From the NCBI RefSeq assembly GCF_047496725.1, contig NC_132974.1:2921501-2985500 (forward strand): DNA of 64,000 bases. The letters run 5' to 3'. Below are positions 1 to 12,699 of this stretch, one piece after another; the first letter of the stretch is position 1; each line of letters opens with the position of its first letter. The notes under the pieces were generated by a model. The model was not told where the DNA came from and did no database searches. It saw nothing but the letters and a program-made list of their open reading frames with translations. Source of the DNA: Anoplolepis gracilipes. Taxonomy: Eukaryota; Arthropoda; Insecta; Hymenoptera; Formicidae. Both the position numbers and the translations under genes were made by a program.

Positions 1-2130
1 GACAAAAGTAAATGCTTTACATTTATTTACAGTTGGACAAAAATTGAGGAAATGGGCTTAAAATTACGATAAAAATATAAAGAAGGAGAGGATATTGAAA
101 AATATGACGAAAAAACCGTTTATAATATCTTTTACTTTACTTTCATCTCATTGTCGGCAAAGATCTTCTAAGATAAGATGTATTATTTTTTAGAAATATT
201 TTTTAAATACATATCTTCAGAGCATGAAAAAAATCTCATTATCATATTTACTTTACAATTTAAATAAACAAACTTCTTTTATACATTTATAAATATCTAG
301 AAAATTGATAAAAGGTAATATATATAAACTTTAATGCAAAAAAATACAAATAGATAAATTTGTACCTTTGATTGAATATCGTGATTGTATAAGATCTCCA
401 CGAAACTCTGAGTTATTTGAAACTCGTTTCTCCCTTGAAAACATATCTGGAGAGTCCATTCTTAAATCGATTACATTGTAGTATATCATGCGAGTGACAG
501 TTCCGAATTAAGAAAACATAGTCGGAGATGTTATCTCGGCGCGTCTCTTCTGACCCGAAATGTGACTTTACTGATCGAAGAATCGAATCTGAGTAGTCAT
601 AAGTTTTATTGGCACGAAGTCCGTGCCTCCAAACGAAATGGAACAAGAGAGTGAGTAATTGTACTGACATGAGTAAGGTCTCGATATATATACATACACA
701 CACACACACATATATATATATAATATATATATTGCTTTTGCGCCTGAAAGAGCAATTTCAGAAGCACCTGTTGATAGCTCGTCATCCCAGTTAGAAGGGA
801 ACATGATACATGGAGCTCTCGATTTCTGCATCATTTTATAGGTGTTATTCTTATATTGTAACGCAATACGAGATCATGTTATCGAAATTATTATAATTGA
901 TATCTTAACGTATTCAACAATGATTGATTAAAAACGAATGCGAAACAGCGAAAAATCGATTTTATATCGCATAAACATTCATATGAATGAAGATATAATA
1001 ATAACGTAAAAATAATTATGTTAATTGATAAGAATGTTAAAGAATTAGAAAAAAGAAAGATAAAACTCCGTTAATTTTCATGAATAATGTACTAATAATT
1101 TATTTACATATATATTTATATTTATACGTATATTTATTACTTAATTCTTGTTTTCCTTTTTGTTATAATTATAGATATAAATATTTGAAATATTACTTTT
1201 TTCTGTTTTCGATATATGTATACACACATGTGTACATGTGTACGTTCAGATATCCTGCCGTGTACCATTTTTCTTTTTATTTTTCAACAACCTAACCTTG
1301 AGACTTGAGATTTTTAATTTATCTCTTTAATAAAATTTTAATTTATCTTGTCACGAGCATGTTTATTTCGTTCGCGAATGATACGGGTAAAAGCAACGAA
1401 ATATCATCGAATAATAAATGATTCTTACTGCACGTTGTTATGTTGAGAAATAGATTGATAATAATTGAAAGAGTCAGCCAGCTGCGTCTCATCAATTTTT
1501 ATCAAAATAAAGCCACCAGAAGGTTGACACTGAAATTTTAACTCGTATCTTCGCAGTTGCGAAGGATGATCCTATCGCAAGGAGACACAGCATCGATCCT
1601 TCATTCCGCTTCAGCAAATATGAAGCATTGAAAATTTTATCTTGATCTTTATCACAGCATTTTTGTTGTGATTAAGTTGTTTACTAATTCTGTTTTTTAT
1701 ATATTTTTACTATTAGCAATATATAAAAATTTATCATTTTATCACAACGGAATTTTGAAAAGAAAAGCTAAAGCTATAAAGCATTTTATGAAGTTTAGTA
1801 CTAGTTAGTGGAATTTAGATACTGATCGAGCATTTAGATTTTATTTCGAAACCATAGAAACAAAACGTGATATGTATATTCATTATAAAATATGCTGCTA
1901 CACTGTAGGCCACTTTTATATAAAGTGCATGATTATTTAATAATATTGCAGCAAATACAATTAACGATCGCATATATAAATTAATCGTCCTCATGCTATA
2001 TATTTTGAATTATCAGTCAACTGGGTCTATGAAAATAAAGTGCTTAATTTAGTAATTCTACGATCGAGGATTAGATATGCAATTGATGAAAACGATCGAT
2101 ATGTTGTTAAAAACTCGTTAAGGATTTTTG
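1..2130. other. AT-rich intergenic DNA, no gene seen
   Basis: Very AT-rich sequence with no supported exon. It holds a compound (CA)n/(TA)n microsatellite at about 692-735 and a short palindrome near 1553-1568 (arms CTTCGCA/TGCGAAG). Small open frames here overlap the microsatellite or lack coding character. Confidence 0.6.
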
Positions 2131-2139
2131 TACGGGCCG

Positions 2140-3480
2140 ATGATCCTTGAAACCGGAAATTTCTAGGCGCTCTCACGAACATTCCCTGTCAATGCCTAAA
2201 GTCGCAGGTGTTTATTTCTAAGCGGCTAGGAATGGCGATTTCTTTCCGAAGCACGTGCGCGAAGAGAATTTCCGCCAAAGTTTCGACTTATTTTTTTTCT
2301 ACGACATTACTCGTATAAAAAAACAAAGGAGATAAAGCCACCTGTAACATCGTAGGATACGGGAAAGAGGACTATCTTTAACGTTTTTCGATGCAGCATT
2401 AGCTTCAGGTGACACGTGTACGCTGCCAGCTTGGTATATCTATTACTTAATACTCAAACGGTTATTTCTTATTATACAAAAAAAGTGCCAACACGTGCTT
2501 GAAAGGATGTTACAATGACGTTAATATGAATCGCCTTGAGAGAAAAAAATTGCATATAATAATATCTTATAATACAATAAATATTCTACAATAAATAATT
2601 TTCAGATTACTTTATATTTTATTAATTATATTAATGTACAAAAAATTACAATACTATATGTTTATTTTTAGATAAAATTTAACTTCTTACATCTTGTCTA
2701 TTTTAGATACAAAATATACCATAATAATTTTGTATTTCACACAAATTATTTTAACGCACGCTATAGAATTTTTATATTTATAAGAGAATTATTAGATAAT
2801 TTTATTTTAGAGAGGTTATTCATTTTAGAGAATGTGTTTTTTTAATTAAAAAATTTTATTTCTTTTTATCTCAAAACCGTGAACAGTATAGTTACATCGT
2901 TTACATAAAAAGACATCCATATCGTAATTTTTTTATATATTGAATTTAAGTAGTTAGCTTAATTTTAAGGCCAATTTTGACAAGCACACCACACGGTCGT
3001 GAAAAAAAATAAATTATTGATGCAAGGGAGAGAAAGGAAGAAAAACGGGGTTTAAGAACAGGAAACGATGCCGACTATTATCGGCGCCATCGTCCGCCCC
3101 ATTGGACAGCCTGCATAAGTATCGGAATACGCTGGTACTCGCAACAGTGACTGACAATGAGTACAAAGCAACATAGGAGAGTTGACCAACGACAACGATC
3201 TATTTAATTACATGTAAGGTTTTGCAGGTGTAGCTACTTCCTCTTGTGTCTCTAGCCGCCTTGTCCTTTCCTTCATTTCAATTCGTCGTCTTACATATCA
3301 CATTCGTATAATCGATCGAGCGTGAGAACCGTTCCTGCCACGACGTCTAGATGGAAAAAAATATTATCGGAATGCCCGCATTAAAAATCGTCATTAATTT
3401 ACTATGGGAACACAATCATGTGCGTAAGTTTTCAATCGACCGTGTGAAATTTTAATCGTCTGGCTTTTCTTTGCGATACC
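2140..3480. promoter_or_regulatory. GC-richer islands, candidate cis-regulatory DNA
   Basis: Two GC-richer patches, at about 2140-2450 and 3040-3480, stand out from AT-rich flanks. They contain CAGGTG or its complement at about 2205, 2339, 2406 and 3225. I see no convincing exon. A regulatory role is inferred only from base composition and motif content. The DNA from 2450 to 3040 between the patches is plain AT-rich sequence. Confidence 0.25.
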
Positions 3481-4499
3481 ACGATAAAGAAAATATTACG
3501 GCGACTTATTTCGGCATTTATTAATAATGAAATGCAAAATACCTTTATTATAATAATAAATATAAAAATATTTAAATGTTTAAATTTTTATATATGTGTA
3601 GAGAATTAAGATCTTGAAAAGATTTTGTATCTATTCTCTAGCACTTGAAGAAAAGATCTTTTGAATTGAAAGAATATTTATACAAATTCTTTTTCTAATA
3701 ACATGATGTGTTTCGCATAATTTGTCAAGAATGTTCTGAGTGTTGTCATTGAAATCATTTAAAATAAGATTAATCCATCTGACGATTGAGCGAATTTTAG
3801 TATGAAGCATATGTCGCGCGTGCTTAAACAACAACCGACGCTCTCGATAGGGTTGATATAAAAAGAGATATTAGAGAAACCCAGTTATATGCCGAACTGT
3901 TTGGCCGACAGGAAAGAGAACTGATACAATACTTCGTGAAAGAAACCAAAGGAACCGATCGATCGACGAGAAACCGCATCGGGCGCGACAGGTGGTCTTA
4001 CATTGTAATACGACGAATTGTAACAATGTATGATAATTATTGCTTTTCATGCAATAGCAAGGCGTAGAAAAGTAACGAACAGGAAGGATTATTATCCGCC
4101 AACATTGTTCGCGAAATTGGAACGTGGGGTAAGAAAGTTCTCTCGTCACGGAAGAGAGGACGCGGGTTCTCTTGTTACTCAATCACATATGCGTACCTGT
4201 TCAAAAGGAAGTTCGATACGTTTTCGCCGGTAAGTTGTGCAAAAGCTTCAACCCAAAAACGAGAATGAAAGCGATAAGATGGAATTCGTACTCGATAATG
4301 TATTTGGGACATAATAAATTATAAGATACCTTAAGATATATCAAATGTTGTTCTTTTTTTTTAATTTCAAAAAGATGACGTAAACATTTTTTATTTTCTC
4401 TATCAATAATTGGTTGATGATATAATACTTAGATTTCTTTCAATATTACAAAAATAAGTACCATCGATATATACTCATGTCAGAGTACGATACATAGCC

Positions 4500-5200
4500 G
4501 CAAACTAGATAGCAGATGGTCTTAGGTCCCCCCGAAAGCTAATCACTCGAAAGCGATGAAAGGGCATCGAATAAAAAAATACGTGACGACACGAAAGAAG
4601 GAGTTGAGGGGAGGAGGGGGAGGGAAGAGAGCAAGAAAGGCAGAGACGGAAGAAACGATATTCTTGTAGAATCTTGTTGCACGCACGACCGCAAACCGGC
4701 ACACGCGGTAAAGTGACGCTTCGTCGCACGAGGTATCGACGGTTTGCCTGCATTTTTATTTCTTCTCCACTCTGTCTCTTCCCTTGTTCTCTTCGTTTGC
4801 TACTAACATACCGTAGCACATCGCGCGAACTGCCGTTGACCGTTTTAGAGACGGTGCAAATAAAGTAGGTAAAAACGAGAGAATGGAGTGAAAAGGGAGG
4901 GCGAGGGAGGACGGGATAAAGAGAGAATAAAAGAGAAAAACGCTGAAAGAGGATGAAAGGTGGAGGGAAAAGGTGGAGTGCACGAGCACGAGCCACTCGC
5001 TTCCTGCACCATCTGTTACGCCGTTGCATCGAAGACGTTGCGCCCGAGCCTTCGCAGGGACACCATATGCTTACTGTATACCGCATCCATATTACAGGAC
5101 TATGGCGCTTTTATTGTTTTAAATATCGTACCTGTCGTGCGATTAAAGTGTTGCGATTTCAAAGTGCGGGACATAATTTCTCCATCATCTTAATCATCCG
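4500..5200. other. Island with two long polypurine tracts
   Basis: The plus strand is strongly purine-biased at about 4590-4660 and again at 4866-4975, rich in GAGG and GGGA runs, with more mixed GC-rich DNA between. Lack of purines on the minus strand removes most stop codons there and explains a 193-codon open frame that I do not accept as a gene. Such tracts can form triplex DNA or bind GAGA-type factors. That role is an inference. Confidence 0.35.
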
Positions 5201-6480
5201 ATGAACATTAAGGCTTTAAAGATTATGTATGGCGTCTGTAAAGGACGAAAAAATTGTATCAGATCGTCTTGTTAATACGGTTATATATATATTATAAATC
5301 AGTTACATGTAATATAAATCCGTTACTAATTATTATAGTTACAACTTATTTAATTTATATCTCGATGATTCTCTTATGATTAAATTAGTTTGATAAAAAA
5401 TATTTTACGAAAATTTAAACTTAATACAAACCGCGTTACAAAAATAAAAAGTTTGTGACCTCAGTTTCCGAAAAAAATCATCTGTTCAGCTTTTATCCTT
5501 ACCCGATATAAAGCCTGATAATTGGGCAAATTAATTGAGAACATGAATATTCATATAAGATTATATCATTTCACATAGACAGCAGGCGCTGTCTTTGAAA
5601 AAAGTCGATTACAAATATTTTTATGCACATATATGTCAAATTCAATCGAATCTCTTATGAACATTGGTTTCAGGTTTGGTATGATTGTAAATTGATGTTA
5701 ATTAAATACGTCATAAAGTCATTAATAATATTTATAACATAATAATTATAACATATACAAAGTAATGATTAACTATGATATTGAATTAAAACAGAATCTG
5801 GAACTTTTTATTGAATATTAATTTATATGTATTTATATGTTATTTTATTTTAATATTTTTGTTATATTACATTCGGTCCTTTTAAAATTTATTTATTATA
5901 TTTATTATTATATTTCTTATATCTGTATTATATTTATTAAATCTATTATTTTGGAACTTTTTATTGTGAATTTTGATTTATATATTATTTTGTTATTTTA
6001 ATCCTCCGTTAGGCGCAATATTTTTCCATTATTTTTCTTCTTAAAACAATTTTTCTTAGCATTTGACTAATAGACCAAGCATTAAATTATGTAAAAGACA
6101 GTAAAGAACAAATTGATAAATATTACAATGGATAAAAAATTAATGTGTTAGTAATATAGTTTAAAAATAATACCTATTAGATATTGCGTCTAATAGAAGG
6201 TAATAATTTATTGTTTTTTTTAATCTATCACTTTGGAATAATTATATATTCCTACTAAATAGTAGATCTAATTAATCAATCAACACTAAAAAATTAATGG
6301 AAAATAACAATAAGAATAAATTACATTGCAAATACATTAATTTTTTATCAGTACTACATACATCGTGCTACTTTATAAAAAGCAATCAAAACAGTTAATA
6401 AAAATACGAGAAACACAAAATGTATATAGACTGATTATAACGTTACAAAGTACTTGCTCGTATCGTTCCCAAAGGTACAA
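5200..6480. other. AT-rich desert, nothing seen
   Basis: Low-complexity AT-rich sequence with no open frame, repeat or RNA gene that I can support. Confidence 0.6.
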
Positions 6481-6930
6481 TCTACTACAAGCGGATCATC
6501 GCAGGTAATCTCACGAAATGAGTTTGTAAAATCGCATTCCTATTCACGATCGTGTGGAACGGCGTGCGTCGACATCAAAGGTATCGCGCTGCCTCGTTCC
6601 GGGGAATGAAACGAGGACGTTGATATACACATATACGCACGGTTCTACGCACGGGCGCGTCCGAGAATGGCTTTTAGCTCCCTTGTTCCTCCGTCTCTTT
6701 CTATCCTTTTTTTTTTACCTGAGCCACGTGGCGACGCGTGCTGGCTACAGGGGACAGTTGCTGAGGGCTCATCGGCCGCTACCTCGCCCGTCGTGTGTGA
6801 TTCAGGGTGTCTTTTAGAGGGGAGATTAGAAGAGAGAAGAGCTATTTGACGAGAGAATCCCGCAGGTTTCCGGCAAGCCGAGATCGCCATTCGATTCCTC
6901 TTTATCTCTGACTATTCGTGACAGGTCTGT
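6480..6930. promoter_or_regulatory. GC-richer island, candidate regulatory DNA
   Basis: GC-rich patch containing CACGTGG and CGTG-rich sequence, flanked by AT-rich DNA. Overlapping open frames occur on both strands, which is typical of a GC-rich non-coding island. No splice structure or family similarity was recognised. Confidence 0.25.
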
Positions 6931-8030
6931 CATTGATCCTGGGATTTTCAGAAAATACAATTTAACTTTTTTTTTTGTATTTTATTAATATGTTTTATCT
7001 TGATCCATTTTAATATTTATTACACGTTTTCAATAATTGAGAAATTTTGTTTCTTAATAAAATATTTGAGAGAAATCTATTAACACAGCAATTTCATGAA
7101 AAATAAAAGCTATGAAGTATATAAATCGATTAAAACTTCAAGAATGATACAAAATTTATGATTTATGACAGAGCATCTGTCCCGTATATACATATGTATA
7201 TTGGTTTTAAAATCATATGTATTTTTTTCCAGCCCCCTATATAAACGGTCACGTGTTTTCTCTGACGTGTTTTATAATACTATTTGGTATTTACTGTGGG
7301 TCGCGTGCATGGGAACTCATAACAACGAAGATACTCACATCCTTTTTATGTCAATCATGAAATATGATCTACATCTCGATCATTTTCTAAACATATCTTT
7401 TTTCTTGTGCGGTTTTTTTTTCTAGCTATAATATGTGTCATTACAAAAATAATTAATTTATTTTACAGTAATATATTTTAATATTATTTCTTTTATTATG
7501 TTCTTATTTTTTTTTACACATCTTTATTGATCATTTTCTCATATTTTTATTAAATATGATATTATAAGATAAACAATTCGAAAACCGTTAGATGAAGAGA
7601 CGAGCATTAAATTTTATACATGTTTTCTCGAATTAATCTCTGAAAACCGACTACATCACATTGAAGTGTGAAATTCCATTAGCCACATGGCACGCATGTA
7701 TATTTTATTTCAGCCATTTGCGATGTTAATTCTCCCTATATCAGTTTGTTTCTACGTGATTCTTTTTCGAAAACGTTTAATAAAAACCTACGAATAGTAA
7801 ATTAATAAATAAATATTTAAAAAAAAACATAATTTTTTGTGAAACAAATTGCATCTTACATGCATTTTAGATCTTCATTATTTAAACATGAGTCACTCTC
7901 GGTGGGAGCTTCTCGGATTCGGGAAATCGCAGGGAACGACAGACATCGACGATCGACATCACTTTGCTGGGGTGGATTTAGTGATTAGCAATTAACTTTG
8001 ACCCTCCTGCTGCCTGCCGATGTCCGAGTG

Positions 8031-8062
<32 letters not shown>

Positions 8063-9400
8063 TTGGATTATTTTTCTACGCTCTACCGGCCGCCGATTTC
8101 CGTTCGTTGGAACCGTCATGTGGCACATTAATTGGATCTGCGCTGAATAAAAAGAGGAGGCTCCTACATCGAACTTAGAAACGCCCGAACCAGTCTCCAT
8201 TGAGATATAAATAGTGGCAACATGACAGTGACTGACGTGGATAAACGGCATCTCTCTCAAAAGTCATTACATACATATATATATATCTTGTATAATTTTT
8301 ATATTACAATTATATTATTAACATTATAAACATTAACCCAGATAAGTGCATGTCATTTTAATGTTCAATGACATTATTGTAATAACGTGCATTTACCCTG
8401 GGAATATTATATTGTTGTCTTTATTTTCAAAAAGAAAGTACTAAATTATTAAATTACTTTGTTATATTTTGTAAGAAATACGTTGTATTTAATTTAAATT
8501 TGTTTACTCTAATATAATAATTTTATTTTAATCTCCTACTTTTGTCAAATTGACAGTTAAAAATAAGTATATATTTCTTTTTTTGTTAGCATATGCTAGA
8601 AAACTAGAATGATCATATTAGAATAAAATTATTCATAATTACGTGCTAAATACAGAAACTCTGCACGTCAAATTATCATTGTAATGTTTTAACGTAGCTA
8701 TTGATAGGAATCCTTGGAGAGATGACATAATGCCAACGTGTTTCTTGCAGAAGAAACGACAGAGAAAGTCGCTCGAGACTCTTTTATCTTCCTTCACGTT
8801 GGCAACGTGGTGACAAATTAAAATGGCTAAAAGAAGCAGGTGATACTGTCTTGGTAGCTCATTTATCTTATATATTGGTCGATTCTTAAATATGGTTAAA
8901 GCCTTCAACGCGAGATCAAAATTATTTCTGGTCTTAATTGATGGAAATTTTGTGATGTGGTGCATACATAATAAGATATACTATTAGATTACGAAAATAT
9001 TCTTATCTCCCACTTTGCCGTTTTCAGCATATTTTTGATAATCTAATTACTTGGTGTTTATTTTATATTTTCTAAAAAAGTGACGTAACACGCACGCACA
9101 CACGCAGAAAAAAGAGAGAGAGAGAGAGGAAAAGAATAAAATTAAACTAAAGTAATTAGATATTTTTTAATCGTAATATTTTTTATCACTTTTATAATCA
9201 CATACATTTGAATTTTTATAACTATAAAATAATAAAGAGAGTAATAAAATGCTTTATTTTTTTTCATAAAGTATAATTATAAGTTATAATATAATATATA
9301 GATTTAATGACACTTGACGCATGTCTTATTAATGTTTAATTAACATTTATCAAATAAATATTAATGTGAAACAATGATTACAATGTAATAAAAATATAAT
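6930..9400. other. AT-rich intergenic DNA with a small island and (TC)n tract
   Basis: Mostly AT-rich. A GC-richer patch lies at about 7895-8255 and includes a (TC)n microsatellite at about 8034-8060. A second modest patch at about 8640-8950 carries CAGGTG at 8837. An (AG)n tract sits near 9113-9130. No gene is supported. Confidence 0.45.
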
Positions 9401-9419
9401 ATCAATATCAATTGATGTT

Positions 9420-9990
9420 TTCCGATTTACATCAAAAATCGCGTCAATCGAGATACGCATTAAGCGATGCACAGGCCTGGGAACCAAAGCAATCATCGAC
9501 AGCGCGCCGCCGCAATAACAGCCGTCCAGATCGTTCGAAGATTCACCCACGTTCACGTTGAGGGTGAATCACCCCGGGGATTTAGGTGGTGTTTAACACG
9601 CTCCAGCGAATTGAAGCGTCGCCGTGGTTGAATCGAGAGGTTACAGCGATACGTGAAAGTGGAAGAAAGACCGATATAGAGAGAGGAGGACCAACGGTGC
9701 GTGACCCCCTCTAGAAGGGTCAAGTACCGGAAGTAGAGAGAAACACCGAATGCAGTGCCCCCCGAAAGCACTGGGTCACGTGGATGAACAACAAATTAAC
9801 CGGCATTGAAGCATCGCCACTCGCCTGCCCCACCGGCGGCCAAAAACCTACCCACCCCTCGGTAAGCATCCCTGAACATCCCTCGACTTGCGTATCCTGC
9901 CGCCATATGCCGCGCAGGTGAAAAGACTGCTCAGGCTGACACCGGTGGAACGACTCTACTGTATTATCGGAGACCTCGATACACAACTTT
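9420..9990. promoter_or_regulatory. GC-rich island with a perfect 9-bp-arm hairpin
   Basis: One of the most GC-rich patches in the left half. It includes an inverted repeat at 9540-9570 (GATTCACCC ... GGGTGAATC, 13-nt loop), CACGTGG near 9778 and CAGGTG at 9915. Open frames on the minus strand match no family I know, and I see no splice signals that join them. It may be regulatory DNA or an old transposon. Confidence 0.3.
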
Positions 9991-11010
9991 GGAATAACGA
10001 CACATGCATAATATACAATGATTGTTAATAATAATATCGATGAATATTCTCCACGTTCAATTAGTTTTTTGGCAAAAATTTGAAATTTTTTTTTATCTTC
10101 GTAATGTTCAACATTAAATATCTTGACAATTGAGTATAATTAAAATGGTGTAATCCACGCAAAATTAAAAAAAAAAGCAAAGTGCAGTCTCCGATTTTAT
10201 ATTTCATCTGGAATAATTATGATAATTTAAAGTGTCTTTTTATTTGATATTATTTGTAATTTGGTCTTTTTTTAAAAATTATGTGAATAAATGAAATTTA
10301 TTCTAACTTCTAATTATAAAAATATGAACAAAGATTTAATAAAACACATTTGTATACATAATTAATGATCCGAATGATATCTTATGTTACATTTTGTTTA
10401 TCAATTCTGTGCATTAAGTCAATGCGTATCTTGTTCTGTCCTAATAATTCTAAATGCCTGCCTCTGTACGTGCACGGATCTATTTATATTCTTTGGTATT
10501 TATAAGGGAACTTGGAAGAAGAGACATAAATTTCTACATTAGCATTAGAAGGCGGATATGGATTGCGGCATCACAGAAAGTTTAATTTGGACGGTTTTGT
10601 ACCACCAGTTGATACAGCTGCGAAGAATGAACTCCATGCGATTAGATCGAGGATTACGTCTAGAAGAAGATAAAAATTTCCGTTCCGCACGTGACGCTTT
10701 TTACTTGCGGTCGAATAGACGAAACGAAGTGACAAGAACTTTTATCGAGAGAACTCTTTGATAAATCATATCAAATCCTTACAGAAGTAAACAAGACGTC
10801 GCGTTGTCAATTGAATTGAAACACGAAAATACATTTGTAATCCAGATCCAGTTAATCGACGTTCCGATTCTTATGCAAATGAGCCTACATTCGTGTCACG
10901 GTATTATCGAATGATAAAAAATATACCATGCTTCATTTTAGGCAGTTGCGTATCTTACAGAGTGTATGTATACTTTTAATGTTAGAGATTTATAAGTTAT
11001 GTAAGATTCA
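9990..11010. other. AT-rich intergenic DNA
   Basis: AT-rich, with a GC-richer patch at about 10550-10760 that contains a 67-codon open frame of no recognised family. No other structure is supported. Confidence 0.5.
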
Positions 11011-11496
11011 AACATATGGTAAGCCTGTCAAATTCTTCTTTGATATATGAAAATTCTTATTTTATATTGATATTTACTTTCTAAACTTATCTAGAAATAA
11101 ATTAATTATTTAATCGATTCTTATTGTATACATATATGTTTACAAAGAGTATTATATATATACATAATATTATATATAAATGTTTAAAAAGAATAAATAT
11201 TTAGAAAGAGAATAAAAGGGGAAATAAATATTGTAAAAATATAGTTAGAAGTATCTTTAATATTTATATTAATGAATTTATTGGACATAAGATTTTATAA
11301 ATGCAGAAATAAAACAATTATAATATTATAATTAGAAATTATAATATAGTTTTTATAAATCGTGATAATTACCTATTTAAAAAGAAATATTGGTACAATA
11401 ATTAATATATTTTCGAGATAAGTTAATAAATGTGAAATATAAATGTAAAATAAGAATTTTATTATACATAAAAAAATTTACAGCTTACCATATGTT
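11011..11496. mobile_element. Fold-back (inverted-repeat) element, MITE-like
   Basis: The left arm starts AACATATGGTAAGCCTG at 11011. The right arm ends with the inverse complement at 11496 (CTTACCATATGTT). The two arms align over roughly 110 bp with small gaps (left about 11011-11125, right about 11385-11496), including a shared AAAATTCTTATTTTA block and a shared AACTTATCT block. The spacer is AT-rich and non-coding. No clear target-site duplication was found, so the outer boundaries are approximate. Confidence 0.5.
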
Positions 11497-11759
11497 AATA
11501 ATTAGCATATGGTGCAAATATCAATGAAGTATTTGGTATCATATGATGTTACAAATATTACTTTCTCATAATTCATTTGATATAACGAATAAATTTATTT
11601 GATACAATGAATGATTTTGCAGATATTATTTTATAACATTTAACTGCTTTAATTAATTTTTTTTATTTTATGATTTGTAATGAATTATTTCACAATACTA
11701 TGTTACCCATTAACTTCGTTACTTTCAAAAAATCAACAGATTAAGTTAACGAAGGATAG

Positions 11760-12690
11760 CATTAATAGCATCAAAGAATGATGAATTTTTTAATCTTTGA
11801 TTCCATATATTCTCGCAAATGGGCATTTGGATTCATCGTAAAGATTCATTGTAAGATTCATCGCAAGTTTCGTTTTGAAAGGATGCCGATGAAAAATGTC
11901 TCGGACTCGATCTGAGATAATTGGAAACCTCGCTTTCCTCTGCCACTCTGTAATAATCGGCGCATTTAGTAATGACGTAAGCAAAGGCAGATGGTCCGTG
12001 CTTGTGTCATCGTGGCTCTCAATGAAGGAAATTATTTTGCTTTCCATCGAGTGTTCCAGATTATCAGCACGTGCCTTTCATCGCATTTTTACAGTACATC
12101 TCTCACTGTTTCCTTTCTCTTATGTATAAAAAAGAGTATATATAACATAATATAATATGTTATTATATTATTATTAAATTACAAAATTATCCAAAATTTG
12201 CTCAAATTATTCCGTATAAGTTTATGCAAACGTATCAATAAAACATAACAGTTTTAATCCTACATCTATAACAATTCCATGTAGATGTTTGAATTATACT
12301 TTAAAATATTTTATAATATTTTAATTGAGGTAAGATTCATGTGTGTGTTGTATAAATCACTGTAATTTAGGTAATTGAATGAATTTAATAAATTTATGAA
12401 TTACGTACATTTTCTCATTTAGACGGCATAATATAATCATTGAACTTCTATGCAAGCGATATTGCATTCATAAGAGGCGACAAACCGTTGCAACTATAAA
12501 TTGCGTACCGATGACACCCGCAGCATTCATTTAAAGACGCTTTCTGCGGGACCGCAACGGAAAAGTATATACGAAGACGAGACGCATCGCACAGGTGTGG
12601 CACTGCAAAAGAACCACCTGCATTAACCGCGGCTACGAACCGCGCGAATGTTCGTTCGCAATCATTTACTGCATAATTGAAGTGCAAACG
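11760..12690. promoter_or_regulatory. Two GC-richer patches, candidate regulatory DNA
   Basis: Patches at about 11810-12110 and 12440-12690. The second has ACAGGTGTGG at about 12591 and CCACCTG at about 12614. Overlapping short frames on both strands show no family similarity. Confidence 0.22.
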
Positions 12691-12699
12691 GTACTCAAC

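Noticed and set aside
4505..5086. 193-codon open frame on the minus strand, the longest single frame in the window
   Set aside because: It is Pro/Ser/Phe/Leu/Arg-rich low complexity produced by polypurine tracts on the other strand. No domain, splice structure or family match.
10558..10761. 67-codon open frame starting ATG in a slightly GC-richer patch
   Set aside because: Composition is mildly coding-like, but there is no family match, promoter, splice signal or neighbouring exon to support it.
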